Source: Ophiobolus disseminans (taxonomy: Eukaryota > Ascomycota > Dothideomycetes > Pleosporales > Phaeosphaeriaceae). From it: a DNA stretch of 64,000 bases. Positions 45,701 through 56,470 of the stretch are shown in pieces. A model generated the notes under the pieces. The model was not told the origin of the DNA. It ran no database searches and saw only the letters and a program-made list of their open reading frames with translations. Both the position numbers and the translations under genes were made by a program. The stretch lies in NCBI GenBank assembly GCA_010093685.1, contig MU006216.1, positions 199,065 to 263,064 of the forward strand, written 5' to 3'. Position 1 is the first letter of the stretch, and each line of letters starts with the position of its first letter.

Positions 45701-45738
45701 GAATATATTCCAGCGTTCACCATCTTCACCACTAAACT

Positions 45739-47102
45739 TCAGCGACTGGTCGGAGTAACATCACCCGTGATAAATTCCAACTCCGTTTCCGATAATGTCT
45801 GGCCCAACCTGACCTTAGGAATGACCACCTGCGTATGATGAAGCGGCAGAACTAACGCTGATTCCGAGTGTTGTCCCCGACTAGTAATACTACCATTGTT
45901 GCTTGAGCCAGAGCGTGTTGACATTAAGGTAAACGGTCTGGACAAGCCATACAATAATCCGAGCAACCATTTGCCCTTTGCATCGAAGAACTTGGGTAAC
46001 GACAACATGCATGTCACTATGATGCCGAACGCGATTTCGGCACATCCCGCTAACCCCATCCATGCGGCGTTGAAAGATACATCTGCATCTTCCCCACTCA
46101 TACGAACAAGGAAGAGTATAACCAGGACGTTTGCAAAGCAAGCCCTATAATATCAAACAAGAGTTAGAAACCCATGGTAAGCGGCGGCCATGACAACTTA
46201 CAAAGACCCCGTTGCAAACAGGAGACTGATTCCAATCTTCTTCCGAGTGGGAATTTGCAATCCCCAGATAGTTTTGATGGGGAGTATCAAGATTGCAATA
46301 TCGGAAATAATGTTAAACAAGGCTGTAAACATAATTGGCGCCTCCTGGTTGATACACTGTCCCTCTTGCAGGAACTTGTTCCAGATGAGCTCTCTAGGCC
46401 TGCACAAAAAGATAGTCACAAACGTCGTAGCGATGTAGAAAGTCGTATTGAGAACGATGATGATCCAAGCGCCAAAATACAGGGAGCGATTGACGCTTCG
46501 GTTGGGCGCCAGCAGACGAAGATACTGCAGCAGGATGGCAAGTTTGATAAGCAGGATGACGGGCCCGTAAATGATTTCGTTGATGTTCATCCACTGTCTA
46601 GTATCAATATCGGTGCCTCGCTGCTGCTGAGCGTACGTACGTACGTAGAGTATTGTGAAGAGGTCTCGGTATCGGACATTCCACTGGTGCACGCCAACGG
46701 CTGCGTGGATCATAACTCGGCCGATGGCCATCATTGGGATGAACATGAGCTGGGCGGGTGTTAGACTGTCTGATAGACATACCAAGCACACTCGTGGCTT
46801 ACAAACGCAGTCACGGCGAGATCTAGGCCTTCGTCAGCAGATTATGATGACTTGCTGCAAAGACCATTCATACAATCTGTCACGTCCATTTTGCGGACGA
46901 TGCGAATCTTCGTGTAGATGCGCAACGAGATAAACAAGCCTGGAATGACTGTATAAAGCACAGCGCATACATAATACCATTTTTGTTCCGGTGAATGCGT
47001 CGTCAGGTGAGATTCCGTATTTGGCGGCGGGAGAAGTGCAGGTCTGTTTAATTCCGCGGCTAGAGTGCGAAGGTGCGCGAAAGCGCTCGATGTACTTGAC
47101 AT
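45739..47102 (-). CDS. Rhodopsin-like (PTH11/SAT4-type) fungal integral membrane protein
   Basis: Exons on the minus strand 47102-46874, 46828-46803, 46749-46645, 46593-46202, 46144-45739; 385 residues. One exon is only 26 nt. About seven membrane segments are present, starting with WYYVCAVLYTVIPGLFISLR and the following IYTKIRIVRKMDVTD. That feature (R-x-Y-x-K... then an Asp-rich start of TM2) is typical of the fungal Rhod domain (PF20684). Later segments include GPVILLIKLAILLQYLRLLA, LYFGAWIIIVLNTTFYIATT, an extracellular CxxxxxxxIW...C patch, and LFNIISDIAILILPIKTIWG, which is strongly conserved in the family. The tail is cytoplasmic and Ser-rich. The family is greatly expanded in plant-associated ascomycetes; roles are mostly unknown and may include sensing. 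Confidence 0.85.
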
Positions 47103-47666
47103 GATGGGCTTGGGATGAGGATCACAGACCAAGAGGATGAAGCGGAAGTTCGTGGGCAGAATGGTGCAAGAGCCACGAGCAGTATACACATGGCGACACT
47201 GGTTGAAGCGGCTCTTGTGTTGTGCGAGTATGACGCTGTGTATCGCGAGAGTGTTGTGGTAGAAAATTCCAGGGTTTTGGCTTGCTGACCCACAAGACGT
47301 ATGCTCGGGGAGTACAAAACACCATTCCGCCCCAGCGCTTCTTGGCGAGCTGATTTGAAACCGCACCTGGGACCAGTCATATCCGTTCCAGCAAACACTT
47401 GATGTGGGGGCAGATTATGGGGGCTGAAGTGAAAGAGTAGTGTGCAATGCTGCGTTGTCAAACCAATGGGACCTGGTGTGGACAAAGAAGGAGGCAGCAG
47501 CTGGAAATCGCAACAACTGTGTACATGGAAAAAGTGAGATGTTATGCCAGATTTTGATAGGCCTTGGGGTTGTAATATACTCAGTACCTGATGCTACCAT
47601 GTACAAGCGCTGCTTGACCATCGAAGTGGGACTGTCACTGATGCCAAACATGTCTAGGCAGTCGAC
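47103..47666. other. Promoter of the rhodopsin-like gene and 3' flank of the reductase gene
   Basis: 564 bp. I see no gene. Several short overlapping minus-strand frames occur, but none continues the next exon or shows a family motif. Confidence 0.4.
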
Positions 47667-48752
47667 TTAGTTCTTCTTACCATCCAGATCCTTATAAAAG
47701 TCCCACCCAAAAGACTTTGACGGATCATTGAAACGCATCTTTTTATCAATGCTATCAATGTTTGCCACATCCTCCTGAGGCAACTCGAAATCACCCTCAA
47801 GATTCGACTTGATACGGCTCTCAGTCTTGCTCTTTGGAATAACCGAATGACCCTTCGCAATGCCCCACGCTAGCGCAACCTGCGCACCAGTCTTGCCGTG
47901 CTTCTTGCCAATCTCGACCAGCACAGGATCGTCCATCAACTTGCCCATGCCCTTTCCAGAGTCATAGATCTCGTTCTGGTTACCGAAGGGCGAGTATTGC
48001 GTGACGTGGATGCCTTTTTGCTTATGGAAGTCTGTAAAGGAGTGCTGCTGGAGGTATGGGTGCAGTTCGATCTGATGTACCGCGGGCACGACAGATGTTT
48101 CTTGGATCAAGCGCTCGAGCTCAGCTTTGCTGAAGTTCGAGACGCCGATGGCCCGAGTCTTGCCCTTCTCGAGGCACTTCTCCATCGCCTTGTACGTGTC
48201 GACGTAGTCGCTGTCGCCCGTCTTTGTCTTGCCGTCGCTATCCTTGGGGAACATGTTGTCACTTCTAGCGAATGGCGAGGGCCAGTGCATGAGGTAAAGG
48301 TCCAGGTAGTCGGTACCGAGATCTTTGAGAGATGCATCGAGCGCCTTCTCGACGTCCTCGGGGTGGTGCGAGTTGTTCCAGAGCTTTGTGGTAATGAACA
48401 GCTCCTCACGAGGGACGCCTGACTTGTTGATGGCATTGCCAACAGCCTTTTCGGTGCCGTATATGCGCGCCGTGTCGATATGTCGGTAGCCAGCTTTTAG
48501 GGCGATGGTGACGGCGCTGTGGTGATGTTAGCACACCATACTGAAAAAGATGAGGTAGACCTACGGCTCCTGGGCATCTTTGTCCTGCCAAGTACCAAAG
48601 CCAATGGCTGGTATTTGAGCTCCAGTGTTGAGCTTGACAGTCGTTCCGCTAGCCATTCTGAGTTGCTGTTGTGGTTGTATTTGTCGCGATAATTGTGAAA
48701 GTCGTGCTGCTGGCAAGGAGCGAAGCGATCGAGAAGCTGAAGAGGCGAACAT
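47667..48752 (-). CDS. Aldo-keto reductase with an Arg/Ser-rich N-terminal extension
   Basis: Exons on the minus strand 48752-48565 and 48516-47667; 345 residues. NADPH-dependent carbonyl reduction is expected. The catalytic tetrad is visible: Asp and Tyr in GYRHIDTARIYGTE, Lys in LFITTKLWN, and His in LYLMHWP. NADP-binding residues near the C-terminus (SVIPKSKTESRIKSN) are of AKR type, close to yeast Gcy1/Ypr1 and fungal glycerol dehydrogenases. The first 32 residues (MFASSASRSLRSLPAARLSQ ...) have no acidic residue and many Arg/Ser, as in a mitochondrial presequence. A second in-frame ATG at 48656 (MASGTTVKLNTG) begins right at the reductase fold. Confidence 0.9.
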
Positions 48753-49462
48753 TTGTACTACTGCTGCAAGTACAATTGGTGCTTGGAGGGCGTGAAATGC
48801 CTCGTGGTACCCAACGGCCTACTTGCCGTCATGTTGTCCTGGATGACTGATCATGACGTTATGTCTGAATCGGAAGCCATCAGACCTTCGGAAAAGGCAC
48901 CGGATCGGCAGTAGATTATTACCTCACAGGAACATCTTTAGGAATTTCGTGGTGCTCGTCTCGTCGGATCGCACTCGACCGTGATGAGATGAAGAATCGC
49001 AGCCGCCGGATTGCGCTGACCGGAGATTATAATGCAACGGAGATAAGACTCATCACGTGCAAACGCGTTCACGACGTTTCCAAGGTTGATGTTAGATAAC
49101 TTGTTGCAAACACGATACATCATAAGCTTCCATGACACTCGCAGAAGTATTACGGGCTGCAGAAGCTCAACTAAGTGCAGGTATGTACCCTTCTGCCTAT
49201 ACTGCTAATGAGTTCGGCCTGTAGCTGAGCTGAAATGTCTGCTTATGGACTGAACAACTCGAACATCGACCCGGCTCTGAGAGGTCCCACTAAACATCTC
49301 AGGTCGCTCATCCTACCACAATGATAGCTTTATACGAATGCGTCTACAGTAGAGTATGCTCAGGCGCCACAAACTAGGCAACAACTACACATAAATCCCC
49401 TTGATGTCCTCAAAAATTGCTGCCTCTCATACTGAGACTGCCCTCAACCTCGATCCTACAGA
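48753..49462. other. Intergenic, reductase promoter and Nudix gene promoter
   Basis: 710 bp between divergent genes. At 48974-48983 it holds CTCGACCGTG, one base away from the CTCG-NN-CGAG palindrome found in the 52-56 kb promoters. A small ATG frame with a following GT donor at about 49133-49181 is not convincing as a gene. Confidence 0.4.
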
Positions 49463-50035
49463 ATGGCACAATCCCGGCTTCCTACCCAACAATACCCCTC
49501 CCAATCCTTCGTCGAGTCCTGCGGCGCCATCCTCTTCGACCTGTCGGACCCTTCCGCAAAGCGCGTCTGCCTCGGCAACATCATCTCCAAGAACGAATAT
49601 ACCCTGCCCAAAGGCCGACGTAACATCAACGAATCGCGCAAAGACGCCGCGCTGCGCGAAGTCTACGAAGAAACCGGGTACCGGTGTAAGTTGCTGCCGG
49701 TCACCATGGCCACGCGAGCAACTGCGCCAGACGACGATGCCGATGTGGCGGACGAGTCGAGGATACGTGACGGGTTGACAGAGCCGTTTATGTGTACGGT
49801 GAGAGAGTTGTCGGTTCAAACTGGGGTGAAGGTCATTTGGTGGTATGTTGCTGTGCTGGATCGTGATGGTGGAGAAAGGGGCCAAGGGGAAGAGAAGTAC
49901 AAGCCTGAGTTTTTCGAGTGTGGAGAGGCTGTGGGGAAATTGTGGTTTGAAACTGATCGGGAGATATTGAGAAGGGCTGTGGAGATTGTGGAGGAGACGA
50001 CGACCAGGCAAGTGGGCGGAGCTGATGGGGCGTGA
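49463..50035 (+). CDS. Nudix hydrolase, diphosphoinositol polyphosphate phosphohydrolase type
   Basis: 190 residues, single exon. A complete Nudix box is present: GRRNINESRKDAALREVYEE followed by TGY, fitting Gx5Ex7REVxEExGY. Upstream is ESCGAILFDL and NEYTLPKGRR, as in the Aps1/DIPP type. These cleave diadenosine polyphosphates or inositol pyrophosphates, with metal ions held by the REVYEE glutamates. The KVIWWYVAVLD strand follows. The C-terminus is hydrophilic. Substrate specificity cannot be settled from sequence alone. The ATG chosen is the only in-frame start before the fold. Confidence 0.88.
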   Translation: MAQSRLPTQQYPSQSFVESCGAILFDLSDPSAKRVCLGNIISKNEYTLPKGRRNINESRKDAALREVYEETGYRCKLLPVTMATRATAPDDDADVADESRIRDGLTEPFMCTVRELSVQTGVKVIWWYVAVLDRDGGERGQGEEKYKPEFFECGEAVGKLWFETDREILRRAVEIVEETTTRQVGGADGA

Positions 50036-50226
50036 CCAATATGGTGGTTGACTCCCTCGAGCATCTTTCTCCGGGGCGTTGTTGAGGTTTGACTGATGAA
50101 ACGAGGATGATGTACGAGAATTCGTTATGTCCATACATACAATGAATGAGACGCGCTGGGTGCTAATAAGTGATTGACGAAAAGGCCTCCTAGGGGCGAC
50201 TACCTGATTGTATTCTGCACCCCCTT

Positions 50227-52041
50227 CTACCTCAGTTCCTTAGTGTTGGCAATGATATCTGCTTGCTTCCCAGTCTCCGAATCAGTCTCCGAGACCTCCT
50301 CAATGCCAGAGATGACACTGGTTTCCCCTTCGAACTTGACGTTGATCTCCTCGAGCGTGAGACCCTTCGTTTCCACAAACGTGAAATAGGCAATGATGAG
50401 GAAGACAAAGTTCCAAGCAGCGTTGATGAAATAAAACTTCCACCCAAGGTTCTCCATAGCGTAGGCCATTGCAAAAGAGGCCAGGAGTCTGTAGAGATGT
50501 TAGCACATGTGACTAAAGGTGTGGACTGCAACCAAGTCACGAAGAAACTCACCCAAAGCCAGAATCGAGCATACGAAAGATGGCAATACCCGTAGCTCGT
50601 AGCTTGAACTGCGAAACTTCCGTAGGGTAGAGACTAGTCATGGGAGTAATAGAGAATGCGTAAAAGCCCTGGAAGAGAAAGATGACTCCGATGGTTCCGT
50701 AGATTCCGGACGTATTCGTACTCTCACCATAGCCTGCATATTATCAGCATCATTTTTCGACAAACGAATCGATATAGCGCGGGAATTTTCGGCACGAAGA
50801 TGAGATCGTTGTGCGACTTACGCTTGATAAGACCGCCGATCATCAGAAGAGTGACTATCATGCCACCAACACCTATGAATGTCTGTACTCTCCGGCCGAG
50901 AATATCGAGCATAAAACTGCCAAGAACAGCAACTGCGAAGGACCAACAGTTGATAATGACTTGGACCTGAGTCTGTGTCTGTGTTTTCGTGATACCAGCT
51001 TGGGTGAGGATCTTTCCTAGATAGTACCTATGGTATGATTAACATTGACTGAGAGCAAGTCATACGTTAGAGCTAGCTTACGAGATGACGAAGTTGCCAA
51101 ACATGTTTATCATTGGCCCAAATGTGCATAGAATCATGAGTCTCCTTCTATTAGCCTTTGTCGAGATAATTTCTCTCCATGGGTTGCGTGGAAACTTCTT
51201 TGCCTCTGCGTGGATCGTATCTCGAATGTCGTTCAACTGCTGCCCTCCGGCTTGGAGATCACTTTTTCGTTCACCCTGCATGATCATCAAGACCTCCAAT
51301 GCCTCTTCGTCGCGGTCGTTTGCAATCAACCACCTTGGAGACTCCGGGATGAACGGCACAATCGCTGCCGCCAGCAGACTCGGCAGAAACTGCAATAGCG
51401 ATGGCAATCGCCATGCCCACGTGCTGTTAATGTTTTGACTTCCGTAGTTCACAATTGCAGACGCCAAGCTTCCGACGTAGAAGCAAGAGAAGAACAGGCC
51501 GAGGACCCGCGCACGATTCCGAGGCGGTAGTAACTCGCCTAGTAAGGTTGGCGCTGCTCCGTTGCTGATGGCTGACCCGATACCAACGATGATACGGGCG
51601 ATGACAAACATGCCCACGTTTTGTGCTGCGGCTTGTAGAATGATACCGACGACAGATATTACGGACGCAACGTAGATAGCGCGGCGGCGACCAAAGTAGT
51701 CAGGCACAGGCTGCATCAGGAAAGAACCTATGATGCCACCCATCCACATGGCGGCATTGTTGAGACCCTCAGTCGCGGTGTTGAGATGGAAGTATTCGGA
51801 GTAGGAAGGGAGGATGAGCAATCCATTCATGACGGAGGAGTCGTACCCTAAAGTCTGTAGCGATCTTGTGTTAGCGGCTATCATTTGATTTGAACATATT
51901 TCAGCGTCGTTGGACCGAGGAAATGCTCGCTGTACTCACCGCTGAATTCACAATCGTCACTGCTAGTAGTAAAGGCATGAGGACCTTGTGGTTCGTAGGG
52001 ATGAGCTTGGAAACATGCTTGCGCTGGAATGTTGTCGCCAT
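50227..52041 (-). CDS. MFS transporter, sugar-porter family
   Basis: Exons on the minus strand 52041-51940, 51854-51082, 51027-50822, 50733-50553, 50488-50227; 507 residues. The N-terminus is MATTFQRKHVSKLIPTNHKV. Sugar-porter signatures are present: GYDSSVMNGLL in TM1, DYFGRRRAIYVASVISVVG in the TM2/3 loop, a GIGSAISNGAAPTLLGELLP run, PESPRWLIANDRDEEAL after TM6, LDILGRRVQTFIG, LYPTEVSQFKLRATGIAIFR and the closing FVETKGLTLEEINVKFEG. It resembles fungal lactose or hexose permeases, but the substrate is unproven. It shares a divergent promoter with the DUF1479 gene, suggesting co-regulation and import of the cluster's substrate. Confidence 0.9.
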
Positions 52042-52377
52042 GACAGCTGCTCGACGAGGAGGTTCGCCAGAAGAGACGAAGCAATAATGCGTAGAAAGGG
52101 TGGTTACTCGATCGATATCAATGGGACTCTTCTTTGAAACAAGGAGACAATTGAGCAGTTGAGTACGATCGCTGTCATGGGGTTTCCGCACCCTGATAAC
52201 TATCCATGTAGACCTTATCTAGTTGTGGCTCCATGAAATTCTTGGATCAAGGCTAGATAACAATATATATCGTCCTAGGACCTGTACAGACATCATCGCC
52301 TGTATCCGACGTTGCATGGTGATGTCTTCTGCGGTCTGGCCAATAACGTGGAGCCAAAAGATTCCGCTTACCGGCAG

Positions 52378-52387
52378 CGGCTAACCG
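52378..52387. promoter_or_regulatory. CGG-CTAA-CCG inverted repeat
   Basis: CGG triplets facing each other with a 4-nt spacer are a common Zn2Cys6 recognition layout. It lies 298 bp upstream of the DUF1479 ATG. The same element is not seen in the partner promoter, so its relevance is uncertain. Confidence 0.3.
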
Positions 52388-52461
52388 TCGCTCGAGGAGG
52401 AGAACACTAAGTTACTGGGATATCGGGGAAATATTTCCCGACGTACAGCTAGCCTATCGTA

Positions 52462-52481
52462 CTCGCCCGAGCTCGACCGAG
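52462..52481. promoter_or_regulatory. Two abutting CTCG-NN-CGAG palindromes (candidate operator)
   Basis: CTCGCCCGAG (52462-52471) is directly followed by CTCGACCGAG (52472-52481). The first copy is identical, including one base upstream, to the site in the TF/guanine deaminase promoter. The pair lies 204 bp upstream of the DUF1479 ATG and 421 bp upstream of the transporter ATG. Confidence 0.55.
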
Positions 52482-52684
52482 TGGACCCACACTGATGTAG
52501 GATGCGTCTCCACAACTCCTGTACTTGTGGAGTAAGGACCTGATAACATGGTAGCTGGTCCAATAGTGGGGTAAACCATTGACAATCCTCGAAATGATGC
52601 ATAGTGGCTACTCACAAACTTTTCTTCTCGCATTTCACCCTCTTCTTTCTGGATTTGAAACGATACCCAAATAAAGGTGACAAC

Positions 52685-54082
52685 ATGCCTGCCACAACAC
52701 GAGAATGGCCGCCGTGGCCCGAATTTGTCGCTCCGGACACTACTGAAGTCAAAGATTGCGACTTCCTTTCAATAAAGAAGACTGTTATTGCCGAGTATGG
52801 TGCTGAGGCGCTCCGTCAAAGTTGGATCAAGGTCTGTCATGAGCTTCAAGCTGTCACCGACGAGATAGTGGAGAAAGGCAGCCGTATCATTCCCACTTTC
52901 GACACGGCCGAGATCCTTTCGCATGGCTTCAACGAGACTCAGCAGGCTGAGGTTCGGCGCATCGGCGCCTTTGTTTGTAGAGCTACGATCCCCGAAGCTG
53001 AAGGCAGAGCTCATTACGACGACATGTCCAAGTATGTCGCCGAGAATAAAACTTCGATTCAGGCGTGGCCGAAAGAGAGTCCCAGTATGTTGGTCCTTTA
53101 TAATTCCCCCACTCAAAATGCCATCCGTTCGCACCCTAATCACATCAACCTCCAACGCATCCTGAACGAGCTCTGGCACAACTACGATGCATCTGAGGGG
53201 ACTTCACCGAAACCTCTCGCATATTCCGATGGTCTTCGCGATCGCGCGCCAGGCCAACCCTTCCTCGGTCTTGGCCCGCATATCGACGCCGGCAGTCTAT
53301 GTCGCTGGGCCAACCCAGCATACCGCAAGGTCTACGACAACATTTTTTGCGGCAGACCGGAGACTCATGATCCGTTCGATATCGGTCTGCGAAAAGATGC
53401 CGACCAGGAAATGTACAAAGCAATGGCACACTCCACAGTTCTCCGAACGTTTCAAGGATGGACGGCTTTGACACCAACAGCAGCACGCGAAGGGACGATC
53501 ATGATATACCCAAACCTGAAGAGTGTCATCGCATATATGCTATTGCGACCGTTCTTTCAGCCACCAAAGGATAGAACGGCTGACGCGATGGACCCAATGA
53601 CCTGGACGCTGGACGAGACTGGATGGTTTCCAGGAACGGCCAAGACGCAAAGTCAGCGCCTAAGCCGAATTTCCCATCCGCACCTGAGGCTGGAAGAGTG
53701 CTTGGTGCACATGCCCAAGGTGAATCCTGGAGATACGGTGTGGTGGCACTGTGACGTGAGTCTTCTAATTTGTCTTGACATACCTCTTCAGCTTGTCAGC
53801 TTATGCTGACTTGTAGCAAACGTATAGGTTTGCCATGCCGTAGACACAGAACACTTGGGTCAAAACAATGCGGCTGTGGCTTTCATTGGTTCGTGTCCAT
53901 CGACGCCGAAAAACAAGGACTATATCAGAAGGCAGTTAGTCGCTACACTTGCCGGCCGTGCCCCTCCTGATTATGCTATGGATGACGGCACTGACTTAGA
54001 TGAGACGAGTCTGAAAGGATACGTAGGTCTTGATGGCCTTAGTGGCGACGCTCGCAAAGCGTTTGGGTTTGAGCTGTTGTAA
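52685..54082 (+). CDS. DUF1479 / Gig2-like putative non-haem iron protein
   Basis: Exons 52685-53755 and 53828-54082; 441 residues. PF07350 family (E. coli YbiU, Candida Gig2). It starts MPATTREWPPWPEFVAPDTT. The fold resembles Fe(II)/2-oxoglutarate dioxygenases: LGPHIDAGSLCRW supplies the HxD pair (about H199 and D201) and DVCHAVDTEH, made by the splice, supplies the distal His (about H360). The conserved MPKVNPGDTVWWHCD and HLGQNNAAVAFIG flank that His. Gig2 in Candida is linked to N-acetylglucosamine/sialic acid metabolism; the reaction is not established. It shares a promoter with the MFS transporter and converges on the regulator gene with only 65 bp between stops. Confidence 0.88.
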
Positions 54083-54147
54083 ATGTAACTGGGAAAATAA
54101 TGCCGCGTCATGCAAGTCGTAATAAGACCGGACGAGTAGAGGCAGCC

Positions 54148-56136
54148 TCATACTAGTCGAATGCTATCAAGTCGCTCCCGAAGGATTAAGGAAGCATGAT
54201 GAGCTAGTGCATTCCGTGACTTCACCTGATCAAGCATTTCGATAGCGGTGCAAATGACTTCGCGGTGTCCCTCATCCTGATTACGCTCACTGTCGTCGAA
54301 CTCGCGAAGAAGAAGAATTGCGGCAGTGAAAATGTGATACGAGAGTGCCCTGGAATGATCAGCGTCTTCACGTGGCGGTCAAGCTGGTATGCGCTTTGCG
54401 CTACCGAACATACCATTGCTTTCTCATCGAAGCCGGCTGACCCCAATTGCTGTTGATCCAGATAATGCTGACGGAGGAACTCACGCTGACTGTTCTAGCC
54501 CAGTCAGGCCGGTTTGGATTCGAAGTAGAGAGCCATTGCTCCTGAAGAGTCCGATTTACTCGAATGCGGAGATGCAGAAGAACCAGTGTTAGGTCAAAGC
54601 GCTGCCACGTCACCCACGACTCTTTTGATCTAACGTGGTGCAATTGCTCTTCATCATCTCCTGAATCCATGTCTGGTTGGAGATGTGGAGGTAGAGTATT
54701 GATTATGGCCGCTAGTTCCTCGTCGACAGCCCTGACGATTCGAACTTTGTCTTCGATGGTCTCGTGGCCTAGTCGTACAGCTTTGAGAAACCGGTGCCAC
54801 ACGTTTGCCGTTCTGGCCATGAATATGTGATAGTGTACTGGATGCTCGTGGTTGGATCCTGCGACAGTTGACGGTGGCGGCAACGGAGCCTGTGGATAAG
54901 GGACATCAAAGTCAAGCTCGTCGACTGCAGGTGGATGACAGGGAAGACTTAACCTGTTTTCAGCTGTAAGCGTTTCTTCAGGAAGAGCATAATTGATAGC
55001 AGTGCAGAATTAGATAAGCGTTTTCTCACCATTCGCAGATGACCAGTGTCCACCAGAGACGATGTTGTGACTCTTCACCTAAATGTTTCCCTGCCAGCTC
55101 GGAGTATGGAGTGTCAAGGCCGATCCTCTGTGCAATGCGTAGCGCACAACTCCACATATGCTGTCCGAGATCCGAGTCCCCAAAATTATTGAAGCAAATG
55201 CCTAAAATGGCTATCGCTTGTACGCAGCGTATGTTTGGAACCCTCATGAAATCTGTACGGTGCAGACAGAAGATGGCGGTGTTATACCATATCTGACTGA
55301 GCACTTGGTGTTCAAATGCTGCACAAGAGGTCAGCGTCTGACGATTGATGCTAGATATTGCGAGACGTATAAGGCTCACCCACGCTCATGCAAAGTCAGC
55401 TTCTCAGCTTCATCATCGTCCATCATCAGAAGTGCTGCCTGCCGAATCGACTTTATTAGCTTTGTTACTTTTATCCAGTGAGTAGATCAAATATTACACT
55501 CATGACGCTGAAATAGACAGCCATCCACGATATGTCTGCATACTCGATGGGGATTCCGTTTGCCATTGCTGTCATGAAGCCGTCGCACTCGACCCGGAAG
55601 TGCGGATACTCAAGCGCATAGTGAACCCAAGAATTCCACTTCTCATCATAATCAACGAGGAACTCGCTACAAGAACGAGTTGGCAAGACGATATCGTCCC
55701 AGCTCGATACGACTGGCTTGGTTGCTGGAAGAACGGAAGCTAGGCTGTCCCATAGCTTTTGCTCAAGCCCTTCCTCATCCTGGTCGATCTGTCGCTTCCG
55801 CAGCAGTGGATCCATAGTGTGTCCAGCTAAATCATGTGACGATAATATTGACGAGGATCCAAAGATTTGAGCTTTAAGGGCTTCGACCTCTTGGCGCAAT
55901 CGTTCATTCTCGCTGTTGAGCTCCTCATATGTCGGTACATGTGGAGCGTCGCGATAAGTTGTCATCTCTCCTCGAACTATAACTAGTTCACGGACGCAAG
56001 CTTCAGGCTGCCCGCGGCGGATGCATGTGTCGCAAGGAATGGACTTGTCACATCTCACTTTGCGCGAGGAGCAGGAGGTGCAACTGCGCGGAACACGTTG
56101 CGTTGTCCTAATGGAGACGAAGGGATCCTGAGACAT
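54148..56136 (-). CDS. Zn2Cys6 transcription factor with fungal-specific middle homology region
   Basis: Exons on the minus strand 56136-55498, 55450-55384, 55318-55030, 54953-54414, 54349-54148; 578 residues. The binuclear cluster is near the N-terminus: C19, C22, C29, C35, C38 and C47 (PRSCTSCSSRKVRCDKSIPC ...), the Cx2Cx6Cx5Cx2Cx8C pattern. A leucine-zipper-like helix follows (YEELNSENERLRQEVEALKA). The Fungal_trans-type domain includes CVQAIAILGICFNNFGDSD, LRIAQRIGLDTP and RLWWTLVICEWLSLPCHPPA. Cysteine spacing and domain order are standard. It is sandwiched between the transporter/DUF1479 pair and guanine deaminase, so it is the obvious candidate regulator of all of them. It shares its promoter with guanine deaminase. 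Confidence 0.9.
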
Positions 56137-56262
56137 ATGGTCGATGGAGCAGTTGTAGTTGGCGATTACGAGACCTCGTAGGCGTAAACATTGAATTTGC
56201 TGCAGTGGGACACATGTTGCAGTGTTGCTAGAATTAGTGTGATGGCGATGTCTTCAAGGCGG

Positions 56263-56269
56263 AGATAAG
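56263..56269 (+). promoter_or_regulatory. GATA site (AreA/NIT2 type)
   Basis: AGATAAG matches the HGATAR consensus of nitrogen-metabolite GATA factors. Only one copy is seen in this promoter; such sites often come in pairs, so support is moderate. Confidence 0.35.
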
Positions 56270-56280
56270 GCTCATCCGAA

Positions 56281-56290
56281 CTCGCCCGAG
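56281..56290. promoter_or_regulatory. CTCG-CC-CGAG palindrome (candidate operator)
   Basis: The inverted repeat extends to AACTCG-CC-CGAGTT (56279-56292), six matching bases on each side. It is 145 bp from the regulator ATG and 181 bp from the guanine deaminase ATG. The 11-mer ACTCGCCCGAG is shared exactly with the promoter at 52461-52471. Confidence 0.55.
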
Positions 56291-56470
56291 TTGTACTAAC
56301 CAGCCATGGGTTAGTGCAGTTTGAAGCTTGGATTAGGTAGATGCGGGCAGTCGCAACGTAGTTCGCCATTGAGTCTGGAACTGCACCAAGATATATAATC
56401 ACTAATCCGTGCCTAGTCATACAACTTGCTTGCTCTGGGAACCCAGCCGCACAGCACTCAAAGCACTACC

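Larger units (their letters stand above)
52042..52684. promoter_or_regulatory. Divergent promoter, MFS / DUF1479
   Basis: 643 bp shared by two head-to-head genes. It contains the double palindrome at 52462-52481 and a CGG-N4-CCG element at 52378-52387. No other gene is seen. Confidence 0.6.
56137..56470. promoter_or_regulatory. Divergent promoter, Zn2Cys6 factor / guanine deaminase
   Basis: 334 bp. It contains AGATAAG at 56263-56269, a good match to the HGATAR site of AreA/NIT2 nitrogen regulators, and the CTCG-NN-CGAG palindrome at 56281-56290. A minus-strand frame across it (56166-56420) is treated as chance. Confidence 0.6.

Noticed and set aside
46633..46647. GTAC microsatellite as a functional element
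   Set aside because: It lies at an intron donor of the rhodopsin-like gene, is only 15 bp long, and nothing suggests a role beyond the splice site.
49133..49250. Small spliced gene with start MTLAEVLRAAEAQ
   Set aside because: Only about 25 codons before a stop, no family resemblance, and the donor/acceptor pair is weak.
56166..56420. Minus-strand open frame with protein-like composition in the regulator/guanine deaminase promoter
   Set aside because: It is out of phase with the regulator gene, lacks a splice link to it, and the divergent ATGs leave it in promoter DNA that also holds the GATA and palindrome sites.
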